DNA of 64,000 nucleotides from Limosilactobacillus secaliphilus (lineage in GTDB: Bacteria; Bacillota; Bacilli; Lactobacillales; Lactobacillaceae): positions 259,472-323,471 of the forward strand of contig NZ_JQBW01000010.1 of the NCBI RefSeq assembly GCF_001437055.1, written 5' to 3'. Under the pieces are notes generated by a model. The model did not search any database. It was not told the DNA's origin and was given only the letters and a program-made list of their open reading frames with translations. Positions 26,266 through 33,358 of the stretch are shown here, in pieces. The position numbers and the translations under genes are program-made. How positions within the stretch are numbered: the first letter of the stretch is position 1; each line of letters starts with the position of its first letter.

Positions 26266-26925
26266 TTATCGTGCCCCATTACCGGTGAAGATAATCCGAA
26301 TAGTTTTTAAAGCAATACTAAAATCATTCTTCAACGAATAGTGATCAATATAATAAATATCCAGCTTGCACTTCTCATTTGGTTTAAGATCATACCCACC
26401 ATGAATTTGTGCATAGCCGGTTAAACCGGGGATAATTCGTAAGCGTTGAGGAAAGTCAGGCCACTTCTCGTAAAACTCTTGAGTAAGGATAAATCGTTCT
26501 GGACGAGGACCGACTAAACTCATGTCTCCTTTGACAATGTTCCAAAATTGGGGCAATTCATCAATACGTGTTTTTCGCATAAATCGACCAACAGGAGTAA
26601 CTCGTGGATCATCCTTTTTTGCCCAAACAGCTCCTGTTTTCTTTTCCGCATCGTTACGCATTGAACGTAGCTTTGTAATCATAATAGGACACCCCATATA
26701 GCCAACACGCTTCTGCTTAAAAAACACCGGCCCTTTAGACGTTAGTTTTATTGCAATGCCGAAAAAAAGAATAATCGGTAGACTAACGATACCAAAAATT
26801 GTGCCAAAAATGATATCACAAACTCTTTTACCGATTAATTTTGATTTTGGAACTGGTTTACCAATATGTTCAAGAAATGTATAAGTTTGATCTGATTGAT
26901 GAGTGTCCTTTAATGAATTCTGCAC
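26266..26925 (-). CDS. Priming sugar transferase (undecaprenyl-phosphate glycosyl-1-P transferase)
   Basis: The 219-aa protein has one membrane helix (about residues 33-55, CDIIFGTIFGIVSLPIILFFG) and the bacterial sugar-transferase domain: GPVFFKQKRVGY, KLRSMRNDAE, RVTPVGRFMRKTRIDELPQFWNIVKGDMSLVGPRPE and PGLTGYAQIHG. This is the short PglC/WbaP core form, which starts repeat-unit assembly on undecaprenyl phosphate. The start is GTG, preceded by GGGAG. It is the first step of the operon's pathway. Confidence 0.93.
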   Translation of the reverse strand: MQNSLKDTHQSDQTYTFLEHIGKPVPKSKLIGKRVCDIIFGTIFGIVSLPIILFFGIAIKLTSKGPVFFKQKRVGYMGCPIMITKLRSMRNDAEKKTGAVWAKKDDPRVTPVGRFMRKTRIDELPQFWNIVKGDMSLVGPRPERFILTQEFYEKWPDFPQRLRIIPGLTGYAQIHGGYDLKPNEKCKLDIYYIDHYSLKNDFSIALKTIRIIFTGNGAR

Positions 26926-26939
26926 AACAATTCTCCCAA

Positions 26940-27869
26940 TTAATTATTCGACAAATACTCCCAATAATTAGTTAAACCATCTTGGAGCGACCATTTTGGC
27001 TTGACCCCAATTTGTCTAAGTTTAGAGACATCAGCTTTTGACTTATCAATATCTCCTTGCCGAGTTTTTTTGCGAATAATATTTAACTTAATACCAGTAA
27101 TCTTTTCATATGTATGAATCACGTCAATTAATGGTGTCTCATTTCCATTTGCAATGTTGTAAACGGTCGGTGATTTTGTTTCTGTGGCAATCTTTATCAT
27201 TGCATTTACCACATCTTCAACGTATATAAAATCACGGGTTTGAGAACCATCACCGTAGATAGTAAATGGTTTCTTTTGCTTTAAACACTTCGTCACAATT
27301 GATAGAACGCCAGAATATGGTGAATCAGGGTTTTGTCTCGGACCATAGACATTAAAAAAGCGTACTGCAACTGTGGGTAAACCATACAGTCTCCCATAAT
27401 CGATCGTAAAGCGTTCGGATGCATACTTATCAACTGCATATGGAGTCAAAGGCTGCACATGTGAACTCTCTTTTTTAGGAAAATCAGGAAGGTTGCCATA
27501 TACAGCCGCCGAAGAAGTGAAAAGAAACTTCTTCAACGATAATTTCTGCTTCCTTATATATTCAAGCGTATCAATAACGGATTCTTGATTAACCTTATGT
27601 GTTCTTAATGGACGTTTGACAGAATCTGCCACACTAGAAACTGCAGCTAAATAATAAATATAGTCAAACTTGCCATTATCTAGCAATTGATGCATGAATT
27701 CATGATCACAAACATCATGCTGGATAAAATTAACATCGATGTCCGCAAGGTTTTCTTTCTTACCCATCGAAAGATCATCAACAACTGTGATTTCATTATT
27801 CTTTACTAATCGATGCGCTAAAGTGGATCCTATAAATCCAGCTCCCCCAGTTATTAATACCCTTGACAC
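26940..27869 (-). CDS. NAD-dependent sugar epimerase/dehydratase (UDP-glucose 4-epimerase-like)
   Basis: The 309-aa protein is an extended SDR: NAD motif VLITGGAGFIGSTLAHRL, Ser-Ser-Ala in FTSSAAVYGN, YxxxK in YAVDKYASER, and RFFNVYGPRQNP. The specificity (4-epimerase, dehydratase or other) cannot be decided from sequence alone, though the overall look is that of WbpP/GalE-type enzymes making UDP-sugars for the repeat unit. The start is a GTG after AGGAGAG. GC falls clearly here compared with the phosphatase gene before it, so the imported block seems to start at this gene. Confidence 0.85.
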   Translation of the reverse strand: MSRVLITGGAGFIGSTLAHRLVKNNEITVVDDLSMGKKENLADIDVNFIQHDVCDHEFMHQLLDNGKFDYIYYLAAVSSVADSVKRPLRTHKVNQESVIDTLEYIRKQKLSLKKFLFTSSAAVYGNLPDFPKKESSHVQPLTPYAVDKYASERFTIDYGRLYGLPTVAVRFFNVYGPRQNPDSPYSGVLSIVTKCLKQKKPFTIYGDGSQTRDFIYVEDVVNAMIKIATETKSPTVYNIANGNETPLIDVIHTYEKITGIKLNIIRKKTRQGDIDKSKADVSKLRQIGVKPKWSLQDGLTNYWEYLSNN

Positions 27870-27884
27870 GTTAAACTCTCCTAT

Positions 27885-28658
27885 CTAAAACAACCAAAAC
27901 CTTTTATGTTTCTTCACAGGACGCACCGGATTCAGCGGTACGTCATCCCCATTAATAATTGACTTGGCATTTGCGGCATACCGATCTGCCAAATTACGGC
28001 CGAATTCCTCAGTCAGCCTTTCAAATGCCTGTCGCATCTCATATTTCCGCCCCGGCAAATCATGAGCATCCGAAGCGAAGACATAGCCTTGACCCGCTGC
28101 GATCAACTGCCGGCTGAAATTCTCAACCTTCTTGCCAAAGGTTCCTACATACGAACTCGCCGTAATCTGTGACAAGCAGCCTTTCTCCAGCAATCCGTAC
28201 AGGAGATCGGGCTTTTTCATGATCATCGTGTTTCGCTCTGGGTGAACGATAACCGGTGTGATCCCACGCTGCTGCAAGTCGAAGATCATCCGACTGGTGT
28301 AATGTGGCACATCATCATCCGGAAATTCCAGCATCAGGTAACGGCCGCCAGCATCCGCAAACAAAATGTCGTTCTTGTCCAAGGCTGCCAACAGATTACC
28401 GTTGATTCGTACTTCCTGACCTGGAAAGACGGTCAAGTCAATGCCATGCAATTTCAGCTGCTCTTGAAATTCCTTGGTCAGCTGGATCACATCTTGCTTG
28501 TGATTGACATAGCGGCCATTCATGTGGTGCGGTGTCAATAGAGCATGAGTGATCCCATTTTCTGTAGCTTCACGGGCCAGGCGCAACGAGATTTCCATGC
28601 TCTTGGAGCCATCATCAACTCCTGGCAATAAGTGGCAGTGTAGGTCTACCATCACCAT
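27885..28658 (-). CDS. cpsB: PHP-type tyrosine-protein phosphatase (CpsB/Wzh)
   Basis: The 257-aa protein has the metal-binding PHP motifs DLHCHLLPGVDDG, LTPHH, FPGQEVRINGN, VHPERN and ASDAHD. Such manganese-dependent phosphatases dephosphorylate the tyrosine cluster of the CpsD kinase and thus control polymer length and export. Its ATG overlaps the kinase stop codon (TAATG), so translation is coupled. Host-like GC, unlike the genes after it. Confidence 0.93.
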   Translation of the reverse strand: MVMVDLHCHLLPGVDDGSKSMEISLRLAREATENGITHALLTPHHMNGRYVNHKQDVIQLTKEFQEQLKLHGIDLTVFPGQEVRINGNLLAALDKNDILFADAGGRYLMLEFPDDDVPHYTSRMIFDLQQRGITPVIVHPERNTMIMKKPDLLYGLLEKGCLSQITASSYVGTFGKKVENFSRQLIAAGQGYVFASDAHDLPGRKYEMRQAFERLTEEFGRNLADRYAANAKSIINGDDVPLNPVRPVKKHKRFWLF

Positions 28659-29440
28659 TACTTCTCACCTTCACCGTAGCCATATCCATAACCGTAGCCG
28701 TAACCATACCCATAGCCGTAGCCATATCCGGCATCCGCTTTACTGTCGGCGGCGTTCATAACGTAGCCCAACAGGTTGGCGTGTGCCATGTGCAGTAATT
28801 CGACCGAGCGCCGGGCAGCCATCTTTTGCGTCCGTCCTTGGCGAATGACCATCACCACAGCGTCCAAGCTATGCGAAAGCACTTGCGTATCAGTGACTTC
28901 TAGCATCGGCGGTACATCCAAGATCACCATGTCGTAGTTTTGTTTCACAGCGTCCAGGAATGCCTGCATCCGCTGAGAAGCCAGTAATTCAGCTGGGTTC
29001 GGCGGAATCGGCCCGCTTGGCAGCACATCCAGATTCTGGATACCACTAGGCTTAATGATCTGGCTCAAGTCAATTGACTGAACCCGGCTCGTCAGGATCG
29101 AAGTCAGCCCTTGGCGGTTATCGACACCGAAGGACTTACTCAAGGTTGGCCGCCGCAAGTCCGCGTCAACCAACAAAACGTGCTGACCATTTTGGGCAAA
29201 CACAACGACGATGTTATCGGTCACCGTCGACTTCCCTTCAGAGACATTTGCGGAGGTAAAGGCCAGCGTCCGAATCTGCTTGTCGATTGCCATGAAGTCA
29301 ATGTTGGTCCGGATTGTCCGGAATTGTTCAGAAATAATGCTCTTCGGGTGGACGGCGGTAATTAATTTGACCCCGTTATCGATCGTGTCCGTCGAGTTTT
29401 TCTTTTTCCGGTCAAATAATAATGTTGATAATATTGACAT
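28658..29440 (-). CDS. cpsD: Polysaccharide tyrosine kinase (CpsD/Wze) with (Gly-Tyr)9 tail
   Basis: The 260-aa BY-kinase has Walker A FTSANVSEGKSTVTDNI, Walker A' VLLVDADLRRP and Walker B MVILDVPPM, and lies directly after its membrane activator CpsC. The C-terminus is an unusual run of nine Gly-Tyr pairs, then GEGEK. Autophosphorylation of a C-terminal tyrosine cluster is how these kinases work, and phosphorylation of the tail is removed by CpsB. Here the tyrosines are evenly spaced every second residue, encoded by mixed TAT/TAC and GGN codons. The tail is encoded at about 28670-28725. Confidence 0.93.
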   Translation of the reverse strand: MSILSTLLFDRKKKNSTDTIDNGVKLITAVHPKSIISEQFRTIRTNIDFMAIDKQIRTLAFTSANVSEGKSTVTDNIVVVFAQNGQHVLLVDADLRRPTLSKSFGVDNRQGLTSILTSRVQSIDLSQIIKPSGIQNLDVLPSGPIPPNPAELLASQRMQAFLDAVKQNYDMVILDVPPMLEVTDTQVLSHSLDAVVMVIRQGRTQKMAARRSVELLHMAHANLLGYVMNAADSKADAGYGYGYGYGYGYGYGYGYGEGEK

Positions 29441-29452
29441 TTCCTTGCCTCC

Positions 29453-30247
29453 TTAAACCCGTCGTTCGCTGCGTGAGTGTGTCCGCAGGTTTTCGTTAAT
29501 CTTGGCTGAACTCCGGTCGAGGTGGATGTAATCAATGTGACCCAAGTTAGTCAATCCTAATTCTTCGGTCATAAAGTCATCGGAATTGATCGTCGTGTTC
29601 AGCAGTTCCTTGATGATCAGGTAGATCAGGGAAGCTAAGAGACCTAAGACCGCTCCGGCCAGGGTGAACAGCTTAACATTCGGGAAAGAAGGCGCATTCG
29701 GCTCGGTGGCTTGTGAAACAATCGTCACGTTGTTCACGCTCATCATCTTCTTGATCCGCTTCTTGAAGACCGACGCAATCGTGTTGGCCGTCGCCGCGGA
29801 CTTCTTCGCATCATCGGTGGTGACCGCCACAGAGAAGACCTGCGAGTTTTGCTTGTTGCTGATCTTGATACCCTTCTTCAGCTGGCTAACCGACATGTTG
29901 TAGTTGCGGCCATACTTCTCGGCCACGCTGCTGCTATTGTTCAACTGGCTGCTGGTCTGCTTCAGGATCACACTGTTTGTGATGATGTCCTTATAAGTGT
30001 TGATAATCTGCACATCGGCCTGCTGATTGTTGTAAGCCTGGCCGTTATTGTTGCTGCTATGCTTTTGGTTAACCAGGATTTCGGTATTGGCGGTGTACTT
30101 TGGGGTAACGACAAACTTAGCAACGGCAAAGCCCAGCACCCCCATCAAGACTGTCCACAAGATCAACAACCGGACATTGCTGCGGATCAGCATCAATAAC
30201 CGGTGAAGGTCAATTGTATTGGTTACTTCCTTTTGAGAATCCGTCAT
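29453..30247 (-). CDS. cpsC: Chain-length regulator / kinase activator (CpsC/Wzd)
   Basis: The 264-aa protein has two membrane helices (about 28-48 and 183-203) enclosing an outer loop, with the Wzz pattern YTANTEILVNQK early and PNAPSFPNVKLF just before the second helix, where the P-x2-P-x4-P-x motif of polysaccharide co-polymerases is expected. Its cytosolic tail (after residue 205) would activate the kinase CpsD. It is the second gene of the operon and has AAGGAG 8 bases before the ATG. Confidence 0.92.
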   Translation of the reverse strand: MTDSQKEVTNTIDLHRLLMLIRSNVRLLILWTVLMGVLGFAVAKFVVTPKYTANTEILVNQKHSSNNNGQAYNNQQADVQIINTYKDIITNSVILKQTSSQLNNSSSVAEKYGRNYNMSVSQLKKGIKISNKQNSQVFSVAVTTDDAKKSAATANTIASVFKKRIKKMMSVNNVTIVSQATEPNAPSFPNVKLFTLAGAVLGLLASLIYLIIKELLNTTINSDDFMTEELGLTNLGHIDYIHLDRSSAKINENLRTHSRSERRV

Positions 30248-30260
30248 TGTCTACTCCTTA

Positions 30261-31283
30261 TTATTTCAAACTCTTCTGCAGCAGGTCGGTGATCCGTTCC
30301 TGCTCCGTATTGGAGACCACTTCAAAGTCCTGGCCGTCATATTTTTGGCCCTTACCTTGGGCGTGGTCCTGAATTACCTTGGCATTGGCTTTCCAGTAGT
30401 TCTTGGCTAATGCAATCATGTTCTTAAAGGTCAAGTCCGTCTGTGAACTGTCAGAAATGGACTTCAAGAATTTCCGGTTTAGTACGGCTTTGTAGGAAAT
30501 GGACTTCTTCAACAACGCGGTCACAATTAACCGTTGCCGCTGTTGCCGTCCGTAATCGCCTTGCGGGTCGTCGTAACGCATCCGGCTGAACTTCAATGCG
30601 TTGGTGCCATTCAAGTGGTAGGTCTGGCCCTTCTTAAACGAAGCACCATCGTAGGTGAAGGTCAGTGGTGACTTGACATCCACGCCGCCAATTTGGTTGA
30701 TCGCCTTCTCCAAACCGCCCATGTTGACTAAGACATAGTAGTCAATCGGAATATTGAAGTGCTGGCGAACGACCTTGACACTTTCCTTGACGCCGCCATA
30801 GGTATAGGCAGCATTGATCTTGGCCGGTGATTCGTCCGCATAGCCAGGGAGGTTCACCTTCATGTCCCGCGGCAGACTGACGATCGTGGTCGTCTTCTTC
30901 TGCGGATTGACGGTCATGATCATCATGGTATCGGTTCGCCCCTTGTAATTCCGGCCCAGCGCACCGGTATCAGTCCCCAGCAAGAGAATTGACACAGGCC
31001 GCTTTTCGGCGAGAAGCTTATCAGTATTGCGTTGCTTGGCAATACCGGCGCTGTTGTACATGTCGTTGGTGGTCACTTTGAGATTGCGCCAAGCACTGGC
31101 TGCAAAAAAGATCGCCAACAAAAGTAACAGGCCAAACGTCCACCAAAAGACCTTCTTCAGCATCCGCCGCCGATGATGACGGTGATGATGATGATGATGG
31201 TGGTGATGGTGATGATGAACAACTTGTTCATTCAGCGGTTGCTGATTAGCCACCTCATCTTTTGTATCTTCATTTTCTGGCAT
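30261..31283 (-). CDS. LCP-family glycopolymer ligase (CpsA/Wzg) with N-terminal polyhistidine run
   Basis: The 340-aa protein has an N-terminal cytosolic arm, one membrane helix (about 45-65, VFWWTFGLLLLLAIFFAAS) and an outer LytR-CpsA-Psr domain: LLLGTDTGALGRNYKGRTDTMMIMTVNP, SLPRDMKVNLPGY, KINAAYTYGG and MRYDDPQGDYGRQQRQRL. It would attach the finished polymer to peptidoglycan. In the arm, residues 23-34 are 12 consecutive histidines, then Arg, two His and RRR. The first gene of the operon, preceded by a promoter with a palindrome at 31305-31318. Confidence 0.92.
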   Translation of the reverse strand: MPENEDTKDEVANQQPLNEQVVHHHHHHHHHHHHRHHRRRMLKKVFWWTFGLLLLLAIFFAASAWRNLKVTTNDMYNSAGIAKQRNTDKLLAEKRPVSILLLGTDTGALGRNYKGRTDTMMIMTVNPQKKTTTIVSLPRDMKVNLPGYADESPAKINAAYTYGGVKESVKVVRQHFNIPIDYYVLVNMGGLEKAINQIGGVDVKSPLTFTYDGASFKKGQTYHLNGTNALKFSRMRYDDPQGDYGRQQRQRLIVTALLKKSISYKAVLNRKFLKSISDSSQTDLTFKNMIALAKNYWKANAKVIQDHAQGKGQKYDGQDFEVVSNTEQERITDLLQKSLK

Positions 31284-31304
31284 TTGTGATTCTCTCCTAT
31301 GCGC

Positions 31305-31335
31305 GTCTATATATAGACATTGATTGCAAAAACAA
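31305..31335 (-). promoter_or_regulatory. Promoter of polysaccharide operon with 14-bp palindrome
   Basis: On the minus strand TTGTTT (31335-31330) and TATATA (31313-31308) are 16 bp apart. The -10 box is inside a perfect palindrome GTCTATATATAGAC at 31305-31318, which could be an operator. The expected start of transcription lies about 18 bases before the LCP ATG, leaving just enough room for AGGAG. The palindrome could also be chance in AT-rich DNA. Confidence 0.45.
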
Positions 31336-32162
31336 TTTATGCTGACTTGGCGGTGGTTAACAAGCTTGGCGCGACTGGAATGCCTGCCAATTGATCGACG
31401 CTTGTCAACTACAAGTCAGCAAAATAAAAAAGCCGTTGGTAATCGACTTTCGAATATCTATAACTAGGTCGCAAAATTTACCTCAAAATAACTAATCGGC
31501 AATTTCCGACCATAATCTGATATTGCATTGATAATTAAATATGTACCTGTCCGAACTATACCCAAGTATGAACATTAGTATTAATATTACCCGGATCCCA
31601 GTGTTTTTTCAAATCGACTTAATGAATTTATTTGTCATATTAAATAAACAGTTATCAATTGACTAGTTCCCAAAGTAGACAGAAAGTCAAGTAAATCGCC
31701 CTTTCCGTCTCCTGGTAAAAGGAATTATCATCCCTGAATGCTTCCTGATCCGGTAAAATTTTGGATAAATATTTTTTCAATTTATCTATTGATAAGGTCA
31801 AAAAGCCTGCCATGTAGGCGCTTTCGGACTCAGGTCAAATAGTGGCTACGGCTGGGTTGACTGTGGCTTGTTCGGAATCTCGCTGATGAAACGACTAACT
31901 GACTGGCTTTTGTTCTTTCAATGTACAAAAAATGGAGGGCTCCAAATAGAGTCCTCCATTCGTCGTCCAGAATTGTTGATACAACTCTGGGAAATTGTTC
32001 CCTTTCTAAACATTTCTGCAATTTATATTACATTTTGTCTCGAGTTAGTAGACAATTACATGAAATTATTTAAAAATAAATTTGATAAATGCCGATATTT
32101 ATACTTTAATGAGGTTTGGCTATTTGCATAAATGGTTGTCTATTATAATTTGGGAGGAAAAT
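31336..32162. other. Gene-free region with a promoter-hairpin unit
   Basis: There is no convincing ORF in these 830 bp. On the minus strand an extended -10-like TGTAATAT near 32028 is followed, about 90 bp later, by a stem AATGGAGGACTC / GAG(C)CCTCCATT with a T6 run (31926-31963): a possible short untranslated RNA. A second hairpin, GCGCCTACATGGCAGGC with T5, is near 31806-31829. A 63-codon TTG frame over this segment has no ribosome site and was not accepted. Confidence 0.4.
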
Positions 32163-32744
32163 ATGAAAGCAAATCGTTTACTGCATTCAATGGGCCTGTT
32201 ATTAGTAGCGGGTCTGATCCTATCAGGTTGCACAAACAGCTCACCGACCAAGCACGGTAAAACTGCTAGTTCCAGCGAACAATCGTCGGCGCCAGTTAAT
32301 CAATCATCATCGTCAACGGTGAACAAGAAACAATCTACAACTTTATGGAACGACAGCAAAGATCAGAAACTCGAACAATTCATTAACGACTGGGCACCAA
32401 GCATGCATCAGTCATACCAGAAGTACAGCGGCCAAGGGAACATCCGCACCAAGTCAGGCATGGAATACCCGAGCGATTTCAACAAGACCACGGTCAACGG
32501 CACCAACGATTCCATCGGCTGGGCACCATCCGGCAAGGGCCCTTACTCATATAATGTTGTGGCGATTTACAATTACGATCGTCCAGGCAACGCTGCCACT
32601 CACATCACTTACGCTTTTGCATTCCACGATGGTCAACCCGTCGCACTGGTCGACCAAAGCACTAATGGGACGGCAGATTGGACACCAACCAAGAACGCCG
32701 ACGTTGCCAACAACTTTGCCAAGATTGCAAACGGTGACTTCTAG
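32163..32744 (+). CDS. Lipoprotein with DUF4767-like domain
   Basis: The 193-aa protein has a lipoprotein signal (MKANRLLHSMGLLLVAGLILSGC, with lipid attachment at Cys23), a Ser/Thr-rich linker to about residue 58, and a domain starting TTLWNDSKDQKLEQFINDWAPSMHQSYQKY, typical of DUF4767 proteins of lactobacilli. It ends with DWTPTKNADVANNFAKIANGDF. It is attached to the outer membrane face; its function is unknown. The ATG follows GGGAGG; an upstream in-frame ATG (32082) has no such site. Confidence 0.8.
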   Translation: MKANRLLHSMGLLLVAGLILSGCTNSSPTKHGKTASSSEQSSAPVNQSSSSTVNKKQSTTLWNDSKDQKLEQFINDWAPSMHQSYQKYSGQGNIRTKSGMEYPSDFNKTTVNGTNDSIGWAPSGKGPYSYNVVAIYNYDRPGNAATHITYAFAFHDGQPVALVDQSTNGTADWTPTKNADVANNFAKIANGDF

Positions 32745-32847
32745 TTCGCCCAGCTAATTAGCTAACGGCACTAGTGCTAATTACGAAAAGTTTCGTTTAA
32801 CTAGAATATACTTCCTGCGGCTGCACCAGCTGTTATAAGCCCTACAT

Positions 32848-32895
32848 GAAAAGGCATTGGCTTGAGAATGATTTCTTCAAGTCAATGCCTTTTTT
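32848..32895 (+). terminator. Rho-independent terminator
   Basis: An AAAAGGCATTG(G)CTTGA stem and complement with a TTTTTT run ends the lipoprotein transcript, about 100 bp after its stop codon. Confidence 0.85.
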
Positions 32896-32901
32896 ACGTA
32901 A

Positions 32902-32992
32902 TAAAAAAGGACGCCTTTTAAGCGCCCACAACCGGTTCGATATTGAGGAGCTACCTCAATACCATTTTGCACACCGGCCTTTTCATTATTGT
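32902..32992 (-). ncRNA. Candidate antitoxin-type small RNA, copy 1 (orphan)
   Basis: On the minus strand a TATAAT box (33004-32999) precedes a segment that runs GCCGGTGTGCAAAATGG, then a perfect 8-bp hairpin TATTGAGG/CCTCAATA, then AACCGGTTGTGGGCGC, and ends in the terminator stem GGGCGC(TTAAAA)GGCGTCC with T6. Both ends and the terminator are nearly identical to copy 2 at 33209-33296; only the middle hairpin differs. GCCGGT and ACCGGT can pair to close a long stem around the hairpin. It is divergent from the small peptide gene at 33089. No second peptide gene was found on its left. Confidence 0.65.
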
Positions 32993-33032
32993 AATCTTAT
33001 TATAACACATATTAGCTATGTTAAAATTATTG

Positions 33033-33080
33033 TTGCACATCGGGTGGGCAGCTCCCACTTAAACCATGTGCAATGGGAGG
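33033..33080 (+). promoter_or_regulatory. Structured leader of the small peptide gene
   Basis: An extended -10 (TATGTTAAAAT, near 33017-33027) gives a start of transcription near 33033. The leader has an 8-bp inverted repeat TTGCACAT/ATGTGCAA (33033-33040 and 33066-33073), an inner GTGGG/CCCAC stem (33044-33058), and CTCCC at 33052-33056 that could instead pair with the ribosome site GGGAG at 33075-33079. GGAG/CTCC around the start codon can also fold. TTGCACATCGG at 33033-33043 is complementary, with one G-U pair, to CCGGTGTGCAA in both small RNAs. Confidence 0.6.
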
Positions 33081-33088
33081 TGACTCCT

Positions 33089-33166
33089 ATGGGACATTGG
33101 TTCCTTTTCATTATTGTTGTGCCTAGTAAGCACATAAAAAAACTAATCCATAAACTATTCAAGTAA
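33089..33166 (+). CDS. 25-aa hydrophobic-basic peptide, candidate type I toxin
   Basis: The peptide is MGHWFLFIIVVPSKHIKKLI plus HKLFK: a hydrophobic first half with a single proline and a lysine-rich second half, as in membrane-acting type I toxins. It is preceded by GGGAGG at 8-base spacing in a leader able to hide that site, and followed within 10 bases by a strong terminator. It does not carry the Fst/Ldr-type conserved sequence I would expect (PxxxG...W..R), so it would be a new or distant toxin. It is also the end of a longer open frame (32846-33166), which has no ribosome site and crosses the small-RNA promoter, so that longer start was rejected. Confidence 0.6.
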   Translation: MGHWFLFIIVVPSKHIKKLIHKLFK

Positions 33167-33172
33167 TAGTTT

Positions 33173-33205
33173 CAGCGCCTGTCGATTGATGGGCGCTGTT
33201 TTTTT
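33173..33205 (+). terminator. Rho-independent terminator of the peptide mRNA
   Basis: CAGCGCC/GGGCGCTG forms a stem with T7. AGCGCC in this terminator is complementary to GGCGCT at the 3' terminator of the small RNA, so the two convergent RNAs could also pair here. Confidence 0.85.
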
Positions 33206-33208
33206 GCC

Positions 33209-33296
33209 AAAAAAGGACGCCTTTTAAGCGCCCACAACCGGTTCGGTTTAAGTAACGAACTGAAACCATTTTGCACACCGGCATAATACTCTTGAT
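33209..33296 (-). ncRNA. Candidate antitoxin-type small RNA, copy 2 (convergent)
   Basis: On the minus strand TATAAT (33308-33303) is followed by GCCGGTGTGCAAAATGG, a variable middle GGTTT...AAACC stem, ACCGGTTGTGGGCGC and the terminator GGGCGC(TTAAAA)GGCGTCC with T6 at about 33209. It converges on the peptide gene and its terminator abuts the peptide's terminator, exactly the layout of type I toxin/antisense pairs such as par of pAD1. CCGGTGTGCAA pairs with the peptide leader. The -35 boxes of both copies are poor. Confidence 0.65.
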
Positions 33297-33358
33297 GACT
33301 GTATTATAACAAAGAACTAGGAGTAAATGCTCTTAGTCCCTTACTTTAAAGTACGAAA

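Noticed and set aside
28242-28541. Plus-strand frames of 60-260 codons opposite the real genes (for example over CpsB, guaA, helD and pepX)
   Set aside because: They are mirror frames caused by codon structure of GC-rich genes on the other strand; none has a ribosome site or a known motif.
28670-28725. The 6-bp repeated array as a possible CRISPR or non-coding repeat
   Set aside because: There are no spacers, and the array reads in frame as the (Gly-Tyr)9 tail of the CpsD kinase with a normal stop codon afterwards.
31175-31220. The histidine run as a cloning tag or vector sequence
   Set aside because: It is inside a natural LCP gene with its own arm and membrane helix, uses mixed CAT/CAC codons and is followed by more His and Arg. 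Nothing around looks like a vector.
31830-32021. A 63-codon minus-strand frame upstream of the polysaccharide operon
   Set aside because: It starts with TTG, lacks a ribosome site and runs through a terminator hairpin. It is more likely that this DNA makes a short RNA or none.
32846-33166. A 106-codon plus-strand frame ending in the 25-aa peptide
   Set aside because: The upstream part covers a terminator, the antisense RNA copy 1 and its promoter, with no ribosome site at its ATG. The internal ATG at 33089 has GGGAGG at 8 bases, so only the last 25 codons are taken as a gene.
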